From positions 1 to 46,262 of the forward strand of contig CAYXUL010000021.1 in NCBI GenBank assembly GCA_964468475.1: a stretch of DNA of 46,262 nt, read 5' to 3'. Shown piece by piece: positions 25,617 through 32,387 of this stretch (positions are counted from its first letter, which is position 1; every line of letters starts with the position of its first letter). This stretch comes from JBECKX01 sp964468475 (GTDB lineage: Bacteria > Zixibacteria > MSB-5A5 > CAIYYT01). The notes under the pieces were generated by a model. The model searched no databases. It saw only the letters and a program-made list of their open reading frames with translations, and had not been told where the DNA came from. A program made the position numbers and the translations under genes.

Positions 25617-26759
25617 ATGAAAATTGGAATTACGTGTTATCCTGTCGTCGGCGGGTCCGGTATAGTTGCCACCGAGCTGGGAATGGCGCTGGCTGCCAGG
25701 GGCCACCAGGTGCATTTCATCTCATACCAGCTTCCATTCCGTCTTGACCAGTTCCGCGAGAATGTGTTCTTCCACCAGGTAGAGATTTCCTCGTATCCGT
25801 TGTTCAAATATCCGCCCTATACACTTTCACTTGCGGCAAAGATGGCTGATGTTGTCTGCCGCTGGAAGCTTGATCTGCTGCATGTTCACTATGCAATCCC
25901 GCACGCAACCGCGGCATTTCTGGCCAAGCAGATTGCCCGCGATTGCCATATCAAGGTTGTCACTACGCTTCATGGTACGGATGTCACTCTCGTCGGTAGC
26001 GAACGGTCGTTCCACGAAATCACTCGCTTTGCACTGGAAGCCTCCGATGGTCTGACCGCGGTGTCCGAGTCGATCAAGAATCAGACCTACGACGTGTTTG
26101 ATATCAAGCGCCCAATTGAGGTGATTCCTAACTTCGTCGATACCGAGGAATTCAAACCCAATCCCGACAAATGCTCGCGCGAATGTTTTGCGCAGCCCGA
26201 CGAGAAGATAATCATGCACGCTTCCAATTTCCGCCCCGTCAAGCGCGCCAAAGATGTAGTAGAGGTCTTTCACACGGTACGAAGTAAGCTGAAAGCAAAA
26301 CTGGTTCTCGTTGGAGATGGTCCTGAAATGGCGGCAGTAGAGGATCTGATTAACAACTACGACTTAACCGAAGATGTTCACCTGCTCGGCAGCCAGAATT
26401 CGGTCGAGTCGATTCTGCCGGCAGCGGACCTGTTCCTGCTGCCTTCGGAAACCGAGTCATTCGGCCTCGCCGCTCTGGAGGCAATGTCATGCGGAGTGCC
26501 GGTGATTGCCAGCGATGCCGGAGGCCTTCCAGAGTTGATTACCGATGGAGAAGATGGCTACTTGTGCCGGGTTGGAGACGTTGATGGGATGTCGCGGACA
26601 GCCATCGACCTGCTGAGTGATGAGAACAAGCTTGAAGCCACAAAGAAGGCAGCCCGCAATACAGCGGTCACCAAATTCCCCGTGGATCGAATTGTTCCAA
26701 TGTATGAGAATTTCTACTTACAGGTAGCCTCAGGCAGGGTGAAAGAAATTGTCGGCTGA
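25617..26759 (+). CDS. bshA: N-acetyl-alpha-D-glucosaminyl L-malate synthase BshA
   Basis: A 380-residue GT4 glycosyltransferase. The N terminus MKIGITCYPVVGGSGIVATELG is close to that of characterised BshA proteins, and HFISYQLPFRLD, LHVHYAIPHA and TLHGTDVTLVG are also family-typical. The C-terminal half has the E-x7-E donor site (ETESFGLAALEAMSCGVPVI). It joins UDP-GlcNAc and L-malate, the first step of bacillithiol synthesis. I use ATG 25617 (GGAG at 25604-25607, nine nt away) rather than the TTG three bases earlier. It overlaps bshB1 by 11 nt. Confidence 0.95.
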   Translation: MKIGITCYPVVGGSGIVATELGMALAARGHQVHFISYQLPFRLDQFRENVFFHQVEISSYPLFKYPPYTLSLAAKMADVVCRWKLDLLHVHYAIPHATAAFLAKQIARDCHIKVVTTLHGTDVTLVGSERSFHEITRFALEASDGLTAVSESIKNQTYDVFDIKRPIEVIPNFVDTEEFKPNPDKCSRECFAQPDEKIIMHASNFRPVKRAKDVVEVFHTVRSKLKAKLVLVGDGPEMAAVEDLINNYDLTEDVHLLGSQNSVESILPAADLFLLPSETESFGLAALEAMSCGVPVIASDAGGLPELITDGEDGYLCRVGDVDGMSRTAIDLLSDENKLEATKKAARNTAVTKFPVDRIVPMYENFYLQVASGRVKEIVG

Positions 26760-27474
26760 TTTCCCGAAGGCTGAGTGCCTTGCCATCGCCGCACATCGCG
26801 ACGATCTGGAGATCACTTCCGGCGGTCTGATCACCAAATTCGGTGATATGGGCAAACGCGTGGTGATGCTAGATCTCACTGCAGGTGAGATGGGCTCACA
26901 AGGGGATGCAGAGCTTCGTGAACAAGAAGCGACCGCCGCCGCCGGGGTTCTCGGTGTTGCGTCGCGTGAAAACCTGGGGCTCCCCGACGCATACCTCAAA
27001 CACGACCACGACACCCGCGCCGCGATCGCTCAGAAAATACGTGACCACAAACCGGAGCTGGTAATCCTGCCCCATTGGGAACAGCGCCACCCCGATCATC
27101 GCGTCTGCTCACAGGTGGGCTACGACGCCTGCTATTATGCCGGTCTGAAGAATGCCAAGCTTGAGGGAGAACCACATCGACCAAGGAAAATCCTCTATGC
27201 CATCTACTACGGACTGGTTGAGCCGAACCTCGCAGTCAACATCACCGATCAATTCGAGCGCAAGCTGGAAGCCATCAAATGTTACAAGTCTCAGTTTCCC
27301 CGTGAAGGTCGCGACAACAAGGTTTTTGTTCCCGGCATCGACGTGTTTGAATTCGTTCGTTCTCGCGATCGCGTTTTGGGGATGAAAATGCGTGTCGGCT
27401 TCGCGGAAGGCTACATTCAGAAAGAAATCGTAGGCGTTGAAAATCCTCTCGATCTTATCGGTTTCTCGATCTGA
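26749..27474 (+). CDS. bshB1: BshB1-like GlcNAc-malate deacetylase (LmbE/PIG-L family)
   Basis: A 241-residue protein. Metal-binding motifs are AAHRDDLE (about 13-20), where most relatives read AHPDD, and HPDH (about 110-113) in PHWEQRHPDHR. The proline to arginine change leaves both aspartates and the histidine intact. The second step of bacillithiol synthesis, deacetylation of GlcNAc-malate, is inferred from family and from the position directly after bshC and bshA. Start is TTG 26749, overlapping the bshA end, with an AGGGTGA stretch upstream. It is the last gene before the sel promoter; no terminator is seen between. Confidence 0.85.
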   Translation: MSADFPKAECLAIAAHRDDLEITSGGLITKFGDMGKRVVMLDLTAGEMGSQGDAELREQEATAAAGVLGVASRENLGLPDAYLKHDHDTRAAIAQKIRDHKPELVILPHWEQRHPDHRVCSQVGYDACYYAGLKNAKLEGEPHRPRKILYAIYYGLVEPNLAVNITDQFERKLEAIKCYKSQFPREGRDNKVFVPGIDVFEFVRSRDRVLGMKMRVGFAEGYIQKEIVGVENPLDLIGFSI

Positions 27475-27481
27475 GCCTCGC

Positions 27482-27510
27482 TTGACATTGGCCGTCAACT
27501 CCGTTACCAT
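27482..27510 (+). promoter_or_regulatory. Promoter of the selenocysteine operon
   Basis: TTGACA (27482-27487), 17-base spacer, TACCAT (27505-27510), about 94 bases before the tRNA 5' end. The -35 is perfect and the spacing optimal. The leader between promoter and tRNA includes only small possible hairpins such as GAGC-TATC-GCTC. Confidence 0.65.
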
Positions 27511-27604
27511 GATACGACATTTTTGGGGGAATTTCTGCGAATGCTCGCTTTGGCGGAGCTATCGCTCATGAAACCTTAAACTGCTTTGGTGATTACTATG
27601 CAGC

Positions 27605-27698
27605 GGAAGAGGATGGGGCCCGGTGGCTCCCGCGGACTTCAAATCCGTTGGCAGGCGTTTACCGTCTGCGGTGGGTTCGACTCCTACCCCTTCCGCCA
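27605..27698 (+). tRNA. selC: tRNA-Sec (anticodon TCA)
   Basis: A 94-base tRNA including the encoded CCA. The eight-base acceptor stem GGAAGAGG pairs with CCCCTTCC, with an A-C mismatch at the sixth pair. The anticodon loop CTTCAAA gives TCA at 27639-27641, within the GGACTTCAAATCC block shared with E. coli selC. The long variable arm GCAGGCG/CGTCTGC and the GTTCGACTC-type T-loop (GGGTTCGACTCC) complete a tRNA-Sec. It decodes UGA and is charged with serine, then converted by SelA. It sits 18 bases before the selA start and probably is cut from a shared transcript. Confidence 0.95.
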
Positions 27699-27716
27699 TT
27701 AATAGTCAGAAAGCCT

Positions 27717-28889
27717 ATGCCAAACGATGATCTCAGAATACTACCTTCCGTCGATGAGTTGGTGAGCAATGAAGCTCTCGCAGGCTTCAACCGCAGCCTC
27801 TCGCGTGTCGTCGTCACTTCGATAGCACGAGTCGTGCTGGAGAAGTTTCGCGAACAGATCTCGCAGGGCAAGAGCGGAGTCACTCGGGAGAAGATTGTCA
27901 AAGCGCTGGTTACTCAGCTCAGCGATTTTGAGCGACGCCGTATCACCAGGGTCATCAANNNNNNNNNNNNNNNNNNNNNNNNNNNNNNNNNNNNNNNNNN
28001 NNNNNNNNNNNNNNNNNNNNNNNNNNNNNNNNNNNNNNNNNNNNNNNNNNNNNNNNNNGGCTTCCGAATACCAGATATCATCAGGCGCGCCGGCGCTAAA
28101 CTGGTGGAAGTGGGTACGACAAACAAGGTGACGCTTGCGGACTATAAAGATGCCATCACCCCCAAGACCGCCATGATTCTCAAAGTGCACCAGTCTAATT
28201 TTAAGATCAGTGGTTTTGTTGAGGAGGTCGACGCAAGAGAGCTTGCCGGGTTAGCCAGTGATCATGACTTAGTATCGGTTTATGACCTCGGCTCCGGCTC
28301 GTATTATCAGACTGAGAAGTTTGGTATGGAGCGCGAACCGAATATTACCTCAGCTCTCCGGACTTCCTGCGACTTGGTCTGTTTTTCCGGAGATAAGCTA
28401 TTCGCCGCCTCGCAGGCGGGGATAATCCTCGGCTCGCTGGAACGAATCAAGAAATTGAACAAGAACCCGATCTATCGCACCCTCAGGCTCGACAAACTTA
28501 CCCTGGCTGTCCTGGAAGAAGTTATCTTTGCCTATCTCCGCGAAGAAGACCGCGAGATGCTTCCGCTCTGGAAAATGATCTCTATCCCAATCTCCGATTT
28601 GCGGAGGCGCGCTGAAGAAGCCAGGGAGCAGCTTAAGGCTAAGCTGGAAGTAACTGTCGAGGCCTTTGAATCGACTCCCGGCGGAGGTTCTTTGCCCGGT
28701 GGAGCCCTGGAATCAGTCGCGATCGCGATTACTCCACAAATTTCTCCGTCCGCATTTCAACGAAAACTGCTCGCCGCCGATCCTCCGCTGGTCGGTGTGG
28801 TCAAAGATGACCGCTTTTGGGTAGACCTGCGCACCGTCGCAGAGTCTGAATACGCTGATCTGATCCGAATTTTACTCTCCGTAGCCTGA
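27717..28889 (+). CDS. selA: L-seryl-tRNA(Sec) selenium transferase SelA, interrupted by an N gap
   Basis: PLP enzyme that converts Ser-tRNA(Sec) to Sec-tRNA(Sec). The N-terminal domain (LPSVDELV ... SDFERRRITRVI) and the later parts (GFRIPDIIRRAGAKLVEVGTTNK, ILKVHQSNFKISGF, DLGSGSYY, FSGDKLFAASQAG with the PLP lysine at 28395-28397, and GGGSLPGGALES) are all typical. The true start is ATG 27717; the longer frame from 27648 runs through the tRNA. The gap at 27959-28058 hides the segment that usually runs from the INATG-type region to just before the FRIPD motif, which is about 110 residues, so the real gap should be about 330 bases. Confidence 0.93.
   Translation: MPNDDLRILPSVDELVSNEALAGFNRSLSRVVVTSIARVVLEKFREQISQGKSGVTREKIVKALVTQLSDFERRRITRVIXXXXXXXXXXXXXXXXXXXXXXXXXXXXXXXXXXGFRIPDIIRRAGAKLVEVGTTNKVTLADYKDAITPKTAMILKVHQSNFKISGFVEEVDARELAGLASDHDLVSVYDLGSGSYYQTEKFGMEREPNITSALRTSCDLVCFSGDKLFAASQAGIILGSLERIKKLNKNPIYRTLRLDKLTLAVLEEVIFAYLREEDREMLPLWKMISIPISDLRRRAEEAREQLKAKLEVTVEAFESTPGGGSLPGGALESVAIAITPQISPSAFQRKLLAADPPLVGVVKDDRFWVDLRTVAESEYADLIRILLSVA
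27959..28058. other. Assembly gap (100 N)
   Basis: A run of exactly 100 N inside selA. Comparison with the usual SelA layout indicates more sequence is missing than the placeholder shows. Confidence 0.98.
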
Positions 28890-28898
28890 GGGCAACCA

Positions 28899-30764
28899 AT
28901 GTTCACCATCGCCACTGCAGGACATATCGACCACGGCAAATCAAGCCTGGTGCTGGCTCTGACCGGCACCGACCCGGATCGTCTGCCTGAGGAGCAGGAA
29001 CGCGAAATGACGATCGAGCTGGGTTTTGCTTCGTTTCAACTCAGCAACGGCGATCCCGTCGGTATCATCGATGTGCCCGGCCATGAGCGTTTCATCAAGA
29101 CGATGATCTCAGGAGTCGGCGCGATCGATATGGTGCTTCTGATCGTCGCTGCCGATGACGGTTGGATGCCGCAGACTCAGGAGCACCTCTCGATCCTGAG
29201 CTACCTGGGGGCACGATTGGGGTTGGTCATACTCACCAAGGTTGATTTAGCAGACTCTGACTGGATCGAGTTGGTACGCGCTGACATTCGCAGCAAAACC
29301 AGGGGCACCTTTCTTGAGGGCTGCAATATCATTGAGTTCTCCAACGTAGATAACCGCAATCTCGATGTCATTCGAAGCGAAATCGAAGCAACTCTCCACA
29401 AGACTCTTCGCCAGGTCCCGGATGACTCAGCGCGACTCTTTGTCGACCGGTCATTCACGGTCGCGGGCACGGGTACGGTAGTCACTGGAACACTGCGTGA
29501 GGGTGATCTAAAGGTAGGACAAGAGGTTAAGCATTACCCGTCGGGCCGGATTCTGAAAATCCGCTCGCTACAGAGCTTCTACTCCGACCTCCGGAAAGCC
29601 GAACCCTGGATTCGTCTCGCCGTTGGCCTCCAGGGTGCGGAGCGTAATCTGGTGCGGCGAGGAGACCTGATATTCTATCCTCCCGAGTTAGCGGAGTCAG
29701 ACCGGTTGGCTGTGAAAATTCTGCCGGAAAGAGATCAGATTCGCTACATCAAGCACAATCGTGAGATCACCCTTCTGCACGGCACCCGCGAAATTGATGG
29801 ACGCCTGATTTTGCCGAGCCCGGAAATTGTCTGTGATGATGGTTCCTACCTGGCGCTGGTCCGTCTGAATGATCGAACTATCGCCAAGTCGGGTGATCGC
29901 TTTGTCCTGAGGCTGCCAACGCCATCACTATTGATCGGTGGGGGCCAGGTGATTGACCCTGTTCCGGGAAAAGTAGTACGGCGCGATATGAGTTTCTGGG
30001 AGATGTTAAAACAAGCGGTCTCTCTCTCCCCGCGTGCGATGGTGCAGTATGAGTGCTCGCGCCGCTTTATAGTGCCGAGATCTGAATTGCTTAAACAAAC
30101 GCTCATACCCAAGCCGGATATCGCAGCGGCCGTCGAGGAATTGTTGGGTGACGGCACTATACTGCAGACTGATGATCTTATCGTGCAATCCAGCAGGTGG
30201 CAGGATGCACTTGACTCATGCAAACGAAATCTGGCTGAATTTCACACCGCTAACAAGCACCTCAAGTCAATGCCACTTCCACAACTCTACTCGCAATTGA
30301 ATCTACCGGAGCAAGTGGCAGATCTGATTGTTGCCGAATTGGAGTCTCGCGGCGAGGTGGAACGCGCGGGTCCCGGTTTGAGAAAGTCCGGCTTTGCGGC
30401 CGGTTTGACGAAGGCGCAGGCGGAAACCAGAAAAACGATGCTGGCGAAATTCGGCAGCAACAAACGTACTCCAATAAATCGCAAGGACTTGCTGGCGGTT
30501 GCTGACGACGCTCAAGCTGTCTATGGATTTCTCAAACAAGCAAACGAGATAGTCGATGTTGACGGCCTGGTGTTCCTGCGAGATGACTTTGAGTCGATGG
30601 TTGCCGAGATTAAAGCTCACTTGACCCGTAATGAGACTATCACGGTCTCGCAAGCGCGCGATTTGACAGGCAGTTCAAGAAAAGTTGTCGTGCCGTTGCT
30701 GGAGGAACTCGATCGCCGCCGTATCACGAAACGCGATGGCGACTACCGGAGGCTGGTCGAGTGA
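28899..30764 (+). CDS. selB: Selenocysteine-specific elongation factor SelB
   Basis: A 621-residue protein. The GTPase domain has GHIDHGKSS (P-loop, about 8-16), the switch-I-like EREMTIELGF, DVPGHERFIKTM (G3) and LTKVDLAD (G4). Beta-barrel domains follow, with TVAGTGTVVTGTL as seen in all SelB. The C-terminal third has the winged-helix repeats that bind SECIS RNA, ending in the typical helix-turn pattern VSQARDLTGSSRKVVVPLLEELDRR (quoted here in part). Length matches E. coli SelB (614). GAGGG lies six nt before the ATG. The stop overlaps the next start by four bases (GTGA). Confidence 0.95.
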   Translation: MFTIATAGHIDHGKSSLVLALTGTDPDRLPEEQEREMTIELGFASFQLSNGDPVGIIDVPGHERFIKTMISGVGAIDMVLLIVAADDGWMPQTQEHLSILSYLGARLGLVILTKVDLADSDWIELVRADIRSKTRGTFLEGCNIIEFSNVDNRNLDVIRSEIEATLHKTLRQVPDDSARLFVDRSFTVAGTGTVVTGTLREGDLKVGQEVKHYPSGRILKIRSLQSFYSDLRKAEPWIRLAVGLQGAERNLVRRGDLIFYPPELAESDRLAVKILPERDQIRYIKHNREITLLHGTREIDGRLILPSPEIVCDDGSYLALVRLNDRTIAKSGDRFVLRLPTPSLLIGGGQVIDPVPGKVVRRDMSFWEMLKQAVSLSPRAMVQYECSRRFIVPRSELLKQTLIPKPDIAAAVEELLGDGTILQTDDLIVQSSRWQDALDSCKRNLAEFHTANKHLKSMPLPQLYSQLNLPEQVADLIVAELESRGEVERAGPGLRKSGFAAGLTKAQAETRKTMLAKFGSNKRTPINRKDLLAVADDAQAVYGFLKQANEIVDVDGLVFLRDDFESMVAEIKAHLTRNETITVSQARDLTGSSRKVVVPLLEELDRRRITKRDGDYRRLVE

Positions 30765-32365
30765 GCACGACTCGCAAACTCTTTTACGGCGGTCGCATCA
30801 TCACCATGGATGAAAAGAATCCGACCGCTGATGCCCTCATAACCGAGCAGGACAAAATTATCTGGGTGGGTTCGGGACACGAACTTTCCGCGGTACCCTC
30901 CGATAGCTACGAGATGATCGACCTCGACGGTGCAACGATGATCCCGGGGCTGATCGATTCGCATGTCCACCTGGTATACTGGGCGCTGTCGCGCTATCAG
31001 GTTGATCTTGACGGCGCCACCTCGTATGAGGATGCCCTCAGGAGGATCAAAACCCATCTTAAGACTCATTCGCTTCAGGGAAAGCAGTGGTTCCTCGGGA
31101 AAGGCTGGAAGAAGGATCAATGGAGCAAGCCGCGCTGGCCACATCGACAGGAGCTTGACAAGCTGATACCTGACCGGCCCGCGGCGATTTTCTCAAAGGA
31201 TACCCACGTGCTCTGGGCAAACAGCAAGGCATTGGAGGTCGGAGGAATAACCCGAGATTCTCGTGCTCCTGACGGTGGCGAAATCCTGCGCGATCGGGAC
31301 GGCGAACCGACGGGCGTTCTGCTTGATGAAGCCTACAAGCCAATCTGGGACAGGCGCCGTGAGCCTACCACGGCGCAACTGAAAAAGATTCTAACGGATG
31401 GCATCAAAGAACTGCATCGCCTCGGCTGCGTGGGAGTCTGCAATTTTGATTTCGAAATCGATCGTTTCTCGCTTTTTCAGGAGCTAGACACCGCCGGTAA
31501 GCTTCCACTACGAGTCCGCAACTATCTACCAATCAAATACGTCGATGAGGTGATCAAACTGAATCTGCGCAGCGGCTTTGGCTCCGACTATCTGAAGTTT
31601 GTGGGAATGAAGATATTCGCCGACGGTGCTCTGGGATCACAGACAGCGCTGATGTTCGAGCCCTTCAAAGGAAGCAGGGGCAATTGTGGCCTGGAAGTAA
31701 CCTCTCCGGATGACTTGTTTTATCTGATCAAAGCCGCAACGCGAGCAGGCTTGGCGTGTGCCATTCATGCGATCGGCGATCGCGCCAATCACCAGGTGCT
31801 CAATGCCTTGGAAAAGGTGGGGAAACATCCCGCAAAACTGTTTCATCATCGCATTGAACATTGCCAAATTGTCAAAGCGCACGATTTGCACAGATTTGCC
31901 AGGCTGGGTGTGACAGCTTCGATGCAGCCGAGCCATGCGCCGTCCGATATCGATATTATGAAGAGATACCTCGGCGCCAGAATCAGGGATAGCTATCGAT
32001 TTCGCTCACTTGCGAAGAGCGGCGCTTTGCTTGCATTTGGCTCTGACGCCCCCATCGAGGAGTTAAATCCACTGCATGGCATTTATGCTGCGACAACCGG
32101 CAAGAGACTTAATGGTGGCCAAAGCTACAACCGCGGCGAGACCGTGAGTGCGCGTGAGGCGTTGAAGGGCTTCACACTGAGCGGTGCGATGGCAGTGGGT
32201 GAGTCGGCCGGGAGAGGTAGTCTGACAGCAGGAAAGAAAGCCGATTTGGTAGTTCTTGACCGCGACCCGCTTCGGTCAAAGCCGAGTGAACTGCTGAAAA
32301 CGAACGTGCTGGCGACAATCGTTAATGGTGAGTTTCGATATGCAGCCGAGGGAATGCTGCACTGA
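30761..32365 (+). CDS. YtcJ-type amidohydrolase (amidohydrolase family 3)
   Basis: A 534-residue protein of the metal-dependent amidohydrolase superfamily. Visible motifs: PGLIDSHVHLVYWAL with the HxH pair, FADGALGSQTALM, AIHAIGDRAN, and FGSDAPIEELNPLHGIYAA with the terminal metal-site Asp, all in the order of YtcJ-like exoenzymes. Substrate unknown; members of this family are often called putative and act on amides or related bonds. It starts at a GTG overlapping selB (GTGA), so it is probably translated with it, but no link to selenium is established for the family. Confidence 0.88.
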   Translation: MSTTRKLFYGGRIITMDEKNPTADALITEQDKIIWVGSGHELSAVPSDSYEMIDLDGATMIPGLIDSHVHLVYWALSRYQVDLDGATSYEDALRRIKTHLKTHSLQGKQWFLGKGWKKDQWSKPRWPHRQELDKLIPDRPAAIFSKDTHVLWANSKALEVGGITRDSRAPDGGEILRDRDGEPTGVLLDEAYKPIWDRRREPTTAQLKKILTDGIKELHRLGCVGVCNFDFEIDRFSLFQELDTAGKLPLRVRNYLPIKYVDEVIKLNLRSGFGSDYLKFVGMKIFADGALGSQTALMFEPFKGSRGNCGLEVTSPDDLFYLIKAATRAGLACAIHAIGDRANHQVLNALEKVGKHPAKLFHHRIEHCQIVKAHDLHRFARLGVTASMQPSHAPSDIDIMKRYLGARIRDSYRFRSLAKSGALLAFGSDAPIEELNPLHGIYAATTGKRLNGGQSYNRGETVSAREALKGFTLSGAMAVGESAGRGSLTAGKKADLVVLDRDPLRSKPSELLKTNVLATIVNGEFRYAAEGMLH

Positions 32366-32387
32366 ATAAGGGTGAGGGAGTAAGATC

